34,107 nucleotides of DNA from the NCBI GenBank assembly GCA_964482535.1, contig CAYZXU010000014.1, positions 1 through 34,107 on the forward strand. Reading direction: 5' to 3'. Numbering within the stretch: position 1 is the stretch's first letter; each line of letters opens with the position of its first letter. The translations under genes and the position numbers were made by a program. The stretch is from CAYZXU01 sp964482535 (GTDB lineage: Bacteria > Desulfobacterota > Desulfobacteria > Desulfobacterales > BuS5). Positions 15,147-23,660 of the stretch are shown in pieces. Under the pieces are notes generated by a model. That model ran no database searches. It was not told where the DNA came from and saw nothing but the letters and a program-made list of their open reading frames with translations.

Positions 15147-17652
15147 TAATTCTCTGATCTTTCGTTTTTACGACAAAATAATATTAGAGTACCCCAAACT
15201 GGCAATACTCTTCATACTTATAATTATATCGTTTTGGGGCTACATGGCAAAGGATTTCAAGCTTGATGCATCTGCTGAAACCCTGGTTCTTGAAAATGAT
15301 AAAGATCTTGATTATTCAAGAGTTATCACTAACCGTTACGGGGAACAGGATTTTTTACTTATAACCTATGCTCCTAAAAATGATGCACTGCTTTCTGATA
15401 AAGTTTTAAAAAAGCTTGCACTGCTTAAAGATGAATTGGAAGAGCTGGATTTTATATCTTCCGTGGTCACCATACTGGACGTGCCTCTGCTGGAAAGTCC
15501 GCGTGTGCCCCTAAAGGAGCTAACAGACAACATAAGAACTCTCGAATCACCGAATATTGACAAAAAACTGGCAGGGGCAGAATTTGCTACCAGCCCTATT
15601 TATAAAAACCTGCTTGTGAGTCCTGATCTTAAAACAACGGCCATACAGATTAACCTGCCCGTGGACAACATCTATATTGATCTGCTGAAAAAACGCAAAA
15701 ATCTAAGAAAAAAAGAGGCTGACAAGGCGCTTACTTCAGAGGAAACAAAAGAACTTAACTTAGTTATAAAGCAGATAAAAAAACATCTTGATGAAGTAAA
15801 AACAGACCGACACCGGCATATTATTATAATACGCTCCATTATGGATAAATATCGTGATGATGCCGTTCTTTTTTTAGGCGGTGTCAATATGATTTCCGAT
15901 GATATGATTTCCTATGTCAAAAATGACCTGAAGATATTCGGCCTGGGTGTTCTGTTTATTCTTATTGTCACACTCAAAATTGTCTTTAAAAGGAATCGAT
16001 GGGTTGCCCTGCCCATTATCTGCTGTGCTTTTTCTTCAATATCCATGATCGGACTGCTTGGCTTATTCGACTGGGAGGTCACTGTAATATCCTCCAATTT
16101 TATTTCATTACAGATTATTATTACAATAGCTATAACCATACACCTAATTGTCAGGTATCGTGAGCTTCATGGAAAATATCCTGCAAAAACCCAGCGCCAG
16201 CTTATTCTTGATACAATAAGCCTTATGATGAAACCATGCCTGTTTGCGATATTAACCACCATGGCAGGTTTTGCTTCTCTTCTGCTGTGTGATATTCTGC
16301 CTGTAAAAACCTTTGGGTGGATGATGAGTACCGGTATTTTTGTCTCTCTGATTCTCACGTTTCTTCTTTTTCCAACCACATTAATGCTTCTTGAAAAAGA
16401 GGACAACTCAACTGTTAGCCATGCAAAATTTTCTTTAACATATTTGCTGGCAAAGTTTACGGAAAACCATGGTATAATTATTATGGCATTAAGCGCTGTC
16501 ATATTTATATTAGGCATTATCGGGATATCAAGACTGCGTGTTGAAAACTGTTTTATAGATTATTTTAAACATAAAACTGAAATCTACCAAGGGATGAAGG
16601 TGATCGATCAAAATCTTGGGGGAACCACACCCTTTAATGTAATTGTCGAGTTTGATGAGCCTGAAGAGACTGTGGAAAGTTTAAATATAAATCCGGAAAA
16701 TGAGGAGGATTTTGACGAATTTGACGAATTCGAAGAAGCTCAGGATGATGAAAAATACTGGTTTACCTCTGATAAAATGGAGTTGATTGAAAAGGTTCAT
16801 GATTATCTTGACAGTCTCCATGAAACCGGAAAAATTTTGTCTCTGGGGACAATGATGAAGGTGGCAAAAAAATTTAACGACGGCAAGCCCTTAGATAATT
16901 TTCAGTTAGCCCTGGTCTACAGCGAAATACCCGATGAATTTAAAAAAATAATATTAACACCCTATGTATCTGTGGAAAATAATGAGGTCCGCTTTGCTGT
17001 ACGTATTATAGATTCTGATAAAAACCTTCAACGTGACTCTTTACTAAAAAAAATCAAACGTGAGCTTGTTGGCGAACTCGGCTTAAAAAAAGAGCACGTA
17101 CATTTAACCGGCATGCTTGTCCTGTATAATAACATGCTCCAAAGCCTGTTTGAATCACAGGTATTGACTCTCGGGGCAGTTGTCCTGGCGCTCATGTTCA
17201 TGTTTATGCTGCTTTTCAGGTCTTTTAAAATTGCAATTATAGCTATTTTCCCTAATCTGATTTCCTGTGGATCCGTGCTGGGAGTAATGGGCTGGATGAA
17301 TATCCCGCTTGATATGATGACAATCACAATCGCATCCATCAGCGTAGGGATAGCTGTTGATGATACAATTCACTATATACACAGATTCAAGCAGGAGTTT
17401 AATACAGATAAAAATTATATCAATACATGTTACAGGTGCCATAAGAGTATCGGTTATGCCATGTATTATACATCCGTGGCGATCATAATAGGTTTTTCCA
17501 TCCTGGTGTTTTCTAATTTTGTCCCTACTATCTATTTTGGAATTTTCACAGGCATTGCAATGCTTATAGCCCTGCTTGCCGCCCTGACCCTCTTGCCCCA
17601 GCTAATTATTTTTTTTAAACCTTTTGGGCCGGAAAAAAGCAGCTTGAACTAA
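15139..17652 (+). CDS. RND/MMPL-family exporter (HpnN-like)
   Basis: An 837-residue inner-membrane transporter of the predicted-exporter branch of the RND superfamily. It has the standard two-fold layout: one membrane segment (about 18-35), a periplasmic loop, a block of about five segments (about 260-425), another single segment (about 436-462), a second periplasmic loop and a second block of five (about 672-832). SVGIAVDDTIHYIHRF (about 735-750) is the family's characteristic membrane motif. Both loops are hydrophilic as expected for substrate entry. An acidic run rich in DEFDEF (about 520-535) sits in the second loop. The gene overlaps mlaC by eight bases. HpnN, which pairs with the MlaC-like HpnM, moves hopanoids to the outer membrane; a lipid substrate is therefore likely, but which lipid cannot be read from sequence. 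Confidence 0.88.
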   Translation: MNNNSLIFRFYDKIILEYPKLAILFILIIISFWGYMAKDFKLDASAETLVLENDKDLDYSRVITNRYGEQDFLLITYAPKNDALLSDKVLKKLALLKDELEELDFISSVVTILDVPLLESPRVPLKELTDNIRTLESPNIDKKLAGAEFATSPIYKNLLVSPDLKTTAIQINLPVDNIYIDLLKKRKNLRKKEADKALTSEETKELNLVIKQIKKHLDEVKTDRHRHIIIIRSIMDKYRDDAVLFLGGVNMISDDMISYVKNDLKIFGLGVLFILIVTLKIVFKRNRWVALPIICCAFSSISMIGLLGLFDWEVTVISSNFISLQIIITIAITIHLIVRYRELHGKYPAKTQRQLILDTISLMMKPCLFAILTTMAGFASLLLCDILPVKTFGWMMSTGIFVSLILTFLLFPTTLMLLEKEDNSTVSHAKFSLTYLLAKFTENHGIIIMALSAVIFILGIIGISRLRVENCFIDYFKHKTEIYQGMKVIDQNLGGTTPFNVIVEFDEPEETVESLNINPENEEDFDEFDEFEEAQDDEKYWFTSDKMELIEKVHDYLDSLHETGKILSLGTMMKVAKKFNDGKPLDNFQLALVYSEIPDEFKKIILTPYVSVENNEVRFAVRIIDSDKNLQRDSLLKKIKRELVGELGLKKEHVHLTGMLVLYNNMLQSLFESQVLTLGAVVLALMFMFMLLFRSFKIAIIAIFPNLISCGSVLGVMGWMNIPLDMMTITIASISVGIAVDDTIHYIHRFKQEFNTDKNYINTCYRCHKSIGYAMYYTSVAIIIGFSILVFSNFVPTIYFGIFTGIAMLIALLAALTLLPQLIIFFKPFGPEKSSLN

Positions 17653-17712
17653 AAAGGCTATAGGGATATACTTAATTTTTTGATTTTATTTTTTTTCATG
17701 ACATTTTAACTT

Positions 17713-17853
17713 GAGCCGATTTCAAAATGTTCAATTTCGTTCGAGGTCAAGGAAGGCAAAAATTTTAACCACAGGAATACATTGAGTATTTCGAGGATTA
17801 AAATTTTTTCCTGACGCAGAGATCGGGCGAAAGGGGCGTTTTGAAATTGGCTC
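17713..17853 (+). repeat. Palindromic dispersed element, copy B
   Basis: 141 bases, reverse-complement twin of copy A. Its ends are GAGCCGATTTCAAAA and, read inward from the other end, GAGCCAATTTCAAAA. The centre is a 7-base-pair stem around ATTGA at about 17775-17795. It lies between the RND gene and lpxC and ends exactly 20 bases before the lpxC start codon, so any lpxC transcript starting upstream would carry it as a hairpin leader. No clean target-site duplication is visible. Confidence 0.9.
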
Positions 17854-17873
17854 ACTGGATAAAAGTTTTTTAT

Positions 17874-18734
17874 ATGCACTTAAAGCAAAGAACCCTGACA
17901 AAAGCAGCAACCTGCTCCGGAGTGGGAGTCCACTCGGGAAAAAATGTAAATTTAACAATTAAACCGGCGCCGGTTAATCATGGAATAAGGTTCATAAGGA
18001 CAGACCTTCCTGATAATCCCGGAGTTTCAGCTCTCTTTAAAAAGGTGGTTGATACAAGCCTGGCAACGGTTATCGGGGATGAAGGTTTAATTATATCCAC
18101 CATAGAGCATCTCATGGCATGCTTTGCAGGCATGTCCATAGATAATGCTGTTGTGGAGCTTGATTCCTATGAAGTTCCCATAATGGACGGCAGCGCCCTG
18201 CCCTTTGTATCAATGATTTTGGATGCAGGGATAAAAGAACAGATCGGACCAAAATTTTGTATTAAGGTAAACAAACCCATAGAATTGAAAGAAAACGGAA
18301 AATCAGTCTCTATTTATCCCTGCCCGGAATACAGAATTACATGCACCATATCTTATGATCATCCCTTGATCAAAACACAGACATATACCCTGTCTGTTAA
18401 TGAAAAGGCTTTTAAAAATGAGATATGCGGTGCAAGAACATTCGGTTTTTTGCAGGAATACGAAATGATGAAAAAATACGGTTTGGGCATAGGCTGTTCC
18501 ATGGATAATGTTATAGTAATCGACAAAGACACAGTTGTAAACAAAGAAGGTTTACGCTATGATGATGAATTTGTCAGGCATAAGGTTCTCGATTGTCTCG
18601 GAGACTTTTCGCTTCTCGGGATGCCGTTGATGGGACATATTGTGGCAAATAAATCAGGTCATTTTTTCAATCATGCTTTTTTAAATAATTTTTTTGCCCA
18701 CAAAAAATCCTGGGAAACCATTGCGATAAAATAA
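17874..18734 (+). CDS. lpxC: UDP-3-O-acyl-N-acetylglucosamine deacetylase
   Basis: Zinc amidase for the committed step of lipid A synthesis, so the cell makes lipopolysaccharide. The ATG at 17874 gives MHLKQRTL, which aligns with the usual MIKQRTL start; a longer frame from TTG at 17841 would run into the palindromic repeat and was not used. 286 residues. The zinc ligands follow the E. coli pattern with a shift of two or less: His79 in STIEHLMA, His236 and Asp240 in RHKVLDCLGD, plus His263 in KSGHFF and Glu78. MDGSALPFV is also conserved. The ribosome-binding site is poor (GGAT, 14 bases away), unusual for a highly regulated essential gene. DUF4390 and ntrY follow on the same strand. Confidence 0.95.
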   Translation: MHLKQRTLTKAATCSGVGVHSGKNVNLTIKPAPVNHGIRFIRTDLPDNPGVSALFKKVVDTSLATVIGDEGLIISTIEHLMACFAGMSIDNAVVELDSYEVPIMDGSALPFVSMILDAGIKEQIGPKFCIKVNKPIELKENGKSVSIYPCPEYRITCTISYDHPLIKTQTYTLSVNEKAFKNEICGARTFGFLQEYEMMKKYGLGIGCSMDNVIVIDKDTVVNKEGLRYDDEFVRHKVLDCLGDFSLLGMPLMGHIVANKSGHFFNHAFLNNFFAHKKSWETIAIK

Positions 18735-18750
18735 CGGTTAAAAAAAATAA

Positions 18751-19323
18751 ATGCATAAAAAACTATTATTAATAATATTCAGTTTAATTCTGCTTGTCGG
18801 CAGCTCTGTATATTCCGGGTCTGTATATTCCGGGGAAGCAAAAATTACAGATCTTATAGTCACTAACACCCGTGATGATCTCCTTATCTATCTTAATCTA
18901 AAAGACGCGTTCACGGAAAAGGTTGAAAAAAGCATATTAAGCGGCTTAACAGCCGATTTTTCATTTAATATATTATTAAACAAGACGCGTAATTTCTGGC
19001 CTGATAAAGAAATGGCTGACATTAATGTTGTACATTCAATAAAGTATAATAATCTGAAAAAAGAATTTAACGTTACACGTTCCTGGGACAAAAACAAGCT
19101 GGTGGTTACAGAATCTTTCATGGAAGCCAGGAAGCTTATGAGTGAAATCAACAGCTTAAAGGTAGCTCCGCTTAACAAGCTGGAAAAAGGGGTTCATTAT
19201 CAAATCAGGGCAAAAGCCAAAATCAGCCAAAAAACCCTTCCTTTTTATCTGCACTATATTCTGTTTTTTGTCTCATGGTGGGATTTTGAAACAGACTGGT
19301 ACACAATAGATTTTATTTATTAA
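18751..19323 (+). CDS. DUF4390-family exported protein
   Basis: A 190-residue protein with a signal peptide (MHKKLLLIIFSLILLVG). It matches the pattern I associate with DUF4390: EAKITDLIVTNTRDDLLIYL after the leader, a central W-D-x-NKL segment (RSWDKNKLVV) and a C-terminal LPFYLHYILFFVSWWDFETD with several aromatics. DUF4390 genes often lie directly before NtrY-type kinases in proteobacteria, as here, so a periplasmic accessory or sensory role is plausible; no biochemical function is known to me. It starts 16 bases after lpxC with a weak ribosome-binding site. The leader end contains a perfect 15-base tandem duplication giving SVYSGSVYSG. Family membership is fairly sure, function is not. 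Confidence 0.8.
   Translation: MHKKLLLIIFSLILLVGSSVYSGSVYSGEAKITDLIVTNTRDDLLIYLNLKDAFTEKVEKSILSGLTADFSFNILLNKTRNFWPDKEMADINVVHSIKYNNLKKEFNVTRSWDKNKLVVTESFMEARKLMSEINSLKVAPLNKLEKGVHYQIRAKAKISQKTLPFYLHYILFFVSWWDFETDWYTIDFIY
18805..18834 (+). repeat. 15-base perfect tandem duplication
   Basis: TCTGTATATTCCGGG occurs twice without a gap (18805-18819 and 18820-18834), duplicating SVYSG at the signal-peptide cleavage region and keeping the frame. Confidence 0.92.
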
Positions 19324-19364
19324 CAAAAATCTATTTTAAAAGATATCTTTTGCTTTTATAAATC

Positions 19365-21644
19365 ATGAACAAAAAAACAATCCCAAAAAAATCAGCCCAA
19401 TCAGAATCAACCTGGTCAAAATCAGCCCGGTCAAAAACATCTCATTTATCTGTTGAAGAAAAAAAAAGACGCAGGCGGGAAATTGTGATTATTGTTGTGA
19501 TACTAATTGTTGTTTCCGCCCTGACTTTTGCTGAAAACAGAATAATTTACTTTGGAGCAGATTTTCCAATATCAAATACCATCCTGATGTTTATCCTGAT
19601 AAACATCAACCTCCTGCTCCTTATCTTTTTAATATTTCTTGTATTCAGAAATGTAGTCAAGCTTCTCTATGACAGAAAAAGAAAGGTCATGGGTGCAAAG
19701 CTTCGCACAAAGCTTGTGGTGGCATTCACATCTCTAACACTCGTGCCCACAATAGTACTGTTCTATTTTTCAATAAACTTTATTACTGCCAGCATTGAAT
19801 TCTGGTTTAATGTTCCCGTGGAACAGGCACTTGAAAATTCCCTGCGTGTTGGCAGGCAAATATACAAATATACGGAAGAAAACAACAAGTTTTATCTTGA
19901 AAGAATTTCATATCAAATTAAAAGAAAAAACCTCTACGAACCAAAAAACAAAAAGGCTCTTTCCCACTATATTCAGGTAGCACAGCGGTCCTTTAACCTT
20001 CACGCAGTTGAGGTATACTCTACAAACTCAAACAGACTGGCTTTTTCTTTATCCCCTACATTATCAAAAAAAAAATTAAAGGTTGTCGCTGCTGAAAATT
20101 TTCAAAATAAAATAGAAAAAAAAAGCGTAAAAACCATAACCCAGGCTTATCATAAGGGTGAACTCATAAGAACAATAGGAACAGTGCCCTTTGGAATAGA
20201 CGTTAAAGATGCCAGGGCTTTTGTGGTCTTAACCAACCTTATTCCTTCCGATCTTTCAGAAAACATGGCCTCAATATCAAGGGGCTTTGAAGAATACCAG
20301 CAGATAAAACTCTTAAAAAAGCCGATACAGATTACTTATTATATGACGCTTTCCATTGTTGCCCTGCTGGTTCTGTTTTGTGCTGTCTGGTTTGGCTTTT
20401 ATCTCGCAAAATCAATTACAATACCTATTATGGAGCTTGCTGAGGGCACCAGAAGGGTTGCCGAGGGCGACCTGGGTTTTTCCATAGCAGTTGTGGCAGA
20501 TGATGAGATAGGCAGCCTGGTGGAGTCTTTTAATAAAATGACAATGGATTTAAAAACCAGCAGGGAACAGGTGGAATCTTCAGCGCATATGCTTCGCCAG
20601 CAGAATATCGAAATCGAAGAAAAAAGGCAGTATATGGAGATAGTCTTAAAGAATGTTTCGGCAGGAGTAATATCCATAACCGAAGGAGGATTGATTACAA
20701 CGTTTAATAAATCCGCTGAAAAGATGCTTAACCTTAAATCAGAAAAAATCCTTAATAAAAATTATAAAACAGTACTCAACAACCAGCATTTAAACATTGC
20801 AAAAAATATAATAGAGCACTTTTCTTCATCCATAGGCAGCGCTGTGGAAATGCCGTTTAAACTTTCCATAGACGGAAGACCAAGAAGCTTCATGATGCAT
20901 ATTACCGCACTAAAGGATAATGCAGACCAAAACATGGGGCTTGTAATTGTTTTTGACGATCTCAGCGATCTTGAAAAAGCCCAGCGAATGGCTGTCTGGC
21001 GTGAAGTTGCACGCAGAATAGCCCATGAAGTAAAAAACCCCCTAACCCCTATCACTCTTTCTGCCCAGCGTCTTAAACGAAAGTATTCAGAGAAGGTAAA
21101 TGAAAAAGTTTTTGATGAATGTATACGCATGATAATAGAACAGGTGGATGTAATAAGGAACCTTGTTAACGAGTTCGCCAATTTTGCCAGATTCCCCACC
21201 GCAAATCCAAAACCGTGCAGCATAATACCAATAATAGAAGAGACCCTTGAACTATATAGAGAGGGAAATGACAGGATAAATTTTAAAATTGATATTAATG
21301 ATAATATTCCCATAATGAATCTTGACCGCCAGCAGATAAAACAGGCTCTGATAAATCTTATGGAAAATGCAATAGCAACAATTAAGGATAAAGGTGAAAT
21401 AAAATTTTCTTTAAACCATGATCCCATCCTGAAAATGGTCAGGCTTGAAGTATCCGACGATGGCGCAGGCATTTCCGACGAAGATAAAACCCGTCTTTTT
21501 GAACCATATTTTTCAACAAAAAAATCGGGTATGGGGCTGGGCTTATCTATTGTGAATGCAATAATTTCAGACCATAACGGCATGATACGTGTGCAGGATA
21601 ATCGCCCGAAGGGTGCAAAATTTGTTATAGAAATACCCGTATAA
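19365..21644 (+). CDS. ntrY: NtrY-type membrane sensor histidine kinase
   Basis: A 759-residue kinase. Basic N-terminus, membrane segments at about 45-62, 70-100 and 115-135 with the NtrY-like KLRTKLVVAFTSLTLVPT stretch, a periplasmic domain, another segment (about 325-345), HAMP (about 346-400), PAS (about 425-540), HisKA with MAVWREVARRIAHEVKNPL and phospho-acceptor His554, and HATPase with N, G1 (DDGAGIS) and G2 (GMGLGLSIV) boxes. Partner of the regulator 22 bases downstream. The NtrY/NtrX pair is tied to nitrogen or redox control in alphaproteobacteria; what this one senses is unknown. The start follows AAAAGAT without a strong ribosome-binding site. Placement behind DUF4390 and lpxC hints at an envelope signal, which is inference. 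Confidence 0.88.
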   Translation: MNKKTIPKKSAQSESTWSKSARSKTSHLSVEEKKRRRREIVIIVVILIVVSALTFAENRIIYFGADFPISNTILMFILININLLLLIFLIFLVFRNVVKLLYDRKRKVMGAKLRTKLVVAFTSLTLVPTIVLFYFSINFITASIEFWFNVPVEQALENSLRVGRQIYKYTEENNKFYLERISYQIKRKNLYEPKNKKALSHYIQVAQRSFNLHAVEVYSTNSNRLAFSLSPTLSKKKLKVVAAENFQNKIEKKSVKTITQAYHKGELIRTIGTVPFGIDVKDARAFVVLTNLIPSDLSENMASISRGFEEYQQIKLLKKPIQITYYMTLSIVALLVLFCAVWFGFYLAKSITIPIMELAEGTRRVAEGDLGFSIAVVADDEIGSLVESFNKMTMDLKTSREQVESSAHMLRQQNIEIEEKRQYMEIVLKNVSAGVISITEGGLITTFNKSAEKMLNLKSEKILNKNYKTVLNNQHLNIAKNIIEHFSSSIGSAVEMPFKLSIDGRPRSFMMHITALKDNADQNMGLVIVFDDLSDLEKAQRMAVWREVARRIAHEVKNPLTPITLSAQRLKRKYSEKVNEKVFDECIRMIIEQVDVIRNLVNEFANFARFPTANPKPCSIIPIIEETLELYREGNDRINFKIDINDNIPIMNLDRQQIKQALINLMENAIATIKDKGEIKFSLNHDPILKMVRLEVSDDGAGISDEDKTRLFEPYFSTKKSGMGLGLSIVNAIISDHNGMIRVQDNRPKGAKFVIEIPV

Positions 21645-21666
21645 ACACTTAAGGAGTAAAAAAAAA

Positions 21667-23028
21667 ATGTTTCCATCAATATTAATTGTGGATGATGAGC
21701 CTTCAATTCTTCAATCATTAAGCGGACTTCTTTCTGATGAAGGCTTTGATACCTTAACCGCTGATAACGGATATGAAGCCTTAAAGGTGATTGATGCGGA
21801 GTCTCCAGATCTTGTTCTCCTTGATATCTGGATGCCGGGAATCGACGGAATTGAAACCTTAAAAGAGATCAAAAAAGATAACCCGTTTATTCAGGTTATA
21901 ATAATAACAGGTCACGGAACAATAGAGACTGCGGTAAAGGCGACAAAACTCGGCGCATTTGATCTTATTGAAAAGCCTCTTTCAATCGACAAGGTAATTG
22001 TGTCAATCAATAATGCGTTAAATTTCAGGCGGCTTGAAGAAGAAAACAGGTACCTTAGAAAAAAGACCATAGAAAAACACACCTTAAGCGGAAACAGTCC
22101 CGAGGTTATGGAATTGAAAAAACAGATTTCAATTGCCGCTCCATCAGACACATGGGTTTTGATTAGAGGCGAGAATGGAACAGGAAAAGAGCTGGTGGCC
22201 CGTTCAATACATCAGCTAAGTCCAAGAGCTGATCATCCCCTTATTGATATTAACTGTGCTGCCATTCCCGAGGATCTGATTGAAAGCGAACTGTTCGGAC
22301 ATGAAAAGGGAGCCTTTCCAGGCGCTGTAAAGAGAGACCGTGGCAAATTTGAACTTGCAAATAACGGAACCATATTTTTTGATGAAATCGGCGATATGAG
22401 CTTGAAAACACAGGCCAAAATTCTCAGAGTTCTTCAGGAACAAAAATTCCAGCGAATGGGTGGGGGAAGAATATTAAGTGTTAATGTAAGGGTGATTGCT
22501 GCAACCAACAAAGATCTTGAAAAAGAGATTGAAATGGGAAACTTCAGAGAGGATCTATACTACAGGATAAATGTTATACCCATAACGGTGCCTCCTTTAA
22601 AAAACCGGCTGGAAGATATACCTTTTTTAGTTGATACTTTTCTTGATGAATTTTCAAGGCAGCACAGAAGCAAAAAAAAGATATTTTCAAAAGATGCCAT
22701 AAAAGCTCTTGGTGATTATTTATGGCCTGGCAATGTTAGAGAATTGAAAAATTTTATTGAACGTCTTTCTTTGATGGTGGAGGGTGATATTACTAAAGAA
22801 TCCGTAAAAACTTTTCTTGATAACCCATCGGGCTCAATAAATAAAAATGTAAAGGCGTTGGAATCAAAACTGTTTGAAGATGAAAACTTAAAAAAAGCAA
22901 AAGCTATGTTTGAAAAAGAATTTATCAGCAGAAAACTTCGCCAGTATGATAATAATATCACAAAAACAGCTAATGCCATGGGTGTTGGACAAAGTTTTCT
23001 TCATAAAAAACTAAAAAGTTATAAATGA
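21667..23028 (+). CDS. ntrX: NtrX-type sigma54-dependent response regulator
   Basis: A 453-residue regulator. Receiver domain 1-120 with acidic pair Asp9-Asp10, phospho-acceptor Asp53 in LLDIWMPG and Lys103 in IEKP. AAA+ domain about 140-370 with Walker A GENGTGKE (168-175), Walker B GTIFFDEIGD (234-243) and arginine-finger region FREDLYYRINV. C-terminal Fis-type helix-turn-helix (about 415-453). The sigma54-contacting loop reads GAFPGA (215-220) instead of the canonical GAFTGA. Good AAGGAG site, separated from the ATG by a run of A bases. Target promoters unknown. rsmD follows after one base. Whether it activates sigma54 promoters in the ordinary way is open because of the loop change. Confidence 0.9.
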   Translation: MFPSILIVDDEPSILQSLSGLLSDEGFDTLTADNGYEALKVIDAESPDLVLLDIWMPGIDGIETLKEIKKDNPFIQVIIITGHGTIETAVKATKLGAFDLIEKPLSIDKVIVSINNALNFRRLEEENRYLRKKTIEKHTLSGNSPEVMELKKQISIAAPSDTWVLIRGENGTGKELVARSIHQLSPRADHPLIDINCAAIPEDLIESELFGHEKGAFPGAVKRDRGKFELANNGTIFFDEIGDMSLKTQAKILRVLQEQKFQRMGGGRILSVNVRVIAATNKDLEKEIEMGNFREDLYYRINVIPITVPPLKNRLEDIPFLVDTFLDEFSRQHRSKKKIFSKDAIKALGDYLWPGNVRELKNFIERLSLMVEGDITKESVKTFLDNPSGSINKNVKALESKLFEDENLKKAKAMFEKEFISRKLRQYDNNITKTANAMGVGQSFLHKKLKSYK

Positions 23029-23029
23029 T

Positions 23030-23614
23030 ATGAAGCTGAGAATAATCAGCGGCAACCTGAAGGGCAAAAGGATCCAATCCGTCCCGGGAACGGATACGAG
23101 ACCCACATCCAACAGGGTAAGGGAGGCCATATTCAATATTTTATCAAACAGTGTCACTGGAGCACATGTGCTTGACCTTTTTGCAGGCACAGGCGCTCTT
23201 GGGATAGAGGCCATGAGTAGAGGTGCCGAATCAACTGTTTTTATAGATAATAGAAAAAATGCAATTTCAGTAATAAAAAATAATATAGACTCATGTTCCC
23301 TGACAAAGAGGGTAAAAATAATATCCTGTGATATAGTTAATAATTTAAGGTGCTTAAAATCAGCCAAACCTGAATTTAAAATTGTATTCATGGACCCTCC
23401 ATATAACAAAGATCTTATAAAACCGGCTCTTATTAATATTCATTTAAGCGGCTCTCTGAAAAAAAATGCTATTATTATAATCGAACATTCATCTTCTGAG
23501 AAAATTCCCCAGGATCTGCATGGGTTTAACATTGAAGATGAAAAAAAATACGGAAAAACAAAGATCTCTTTTTTGATTTATAGCCAGAAATCTGAATACA
23601 TGGAGATTAGTTAA
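23030..23614 (+). CDS. rsmD: 16S rRNA (guanine(966)-N(2))-methyltransferase
   Basis: Methylates N2 of G966 in 16S rRNA using S-adenosylmethionine. 194 residues. The start MKLRIISGNLKGKRI and RPTSNRVREAIFNIL (24-38) are RsmD signatures; the SAM-binding loop DLFAGTGALGIEA (49-61) and the catalytic DPPY (122-125) are intact. Begins one base after the ntrX stop, so translation is probably coupled. The pairing with coaD downstream is common in bacteria. Confidence 0.94.
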   Translation: MKLRIISGNLKGKRIQSVPGTDTRPTSNRVREAIFNILSNSVTGAHVLDLFAGTGALGIEAMSRGAESTVFIDNRKNAISVIKNNIDSCSLTKRVKIISCDIVNNLRCLKSAKPEFKIVFMDPPYNKDLIKPALINIHLSGSLKKNAIIIIEHSSSEKIPQDLHGFNIEDEKKYGKTKISFLIYSQKSEYMEIS

Positions 23615-23660
23615 AATTTATAACTTTTCCGGTTAATCCGGGTTGGGAGATTATAAAATT

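Noticed and set aside
17841..17873. TTG start extending lpxC by 11 residues
   Set aside because: The extension lies in the palindromic repeat and does not match LpxC starts; ATG at 17874 aligns with known proteins.
20762..21718. 318-codon minus-strand frame opposite the kinase C-terminus
   Set aside because: Overlaps conserved HisKA/HATPase coding sequence; translation is Ser/Ile/Phe-rich without a recognisable domain.
23643..23660. TTG start of coaD
   Set aside because: Six extra residues without homology; the ATG at 23661 matches the family start.
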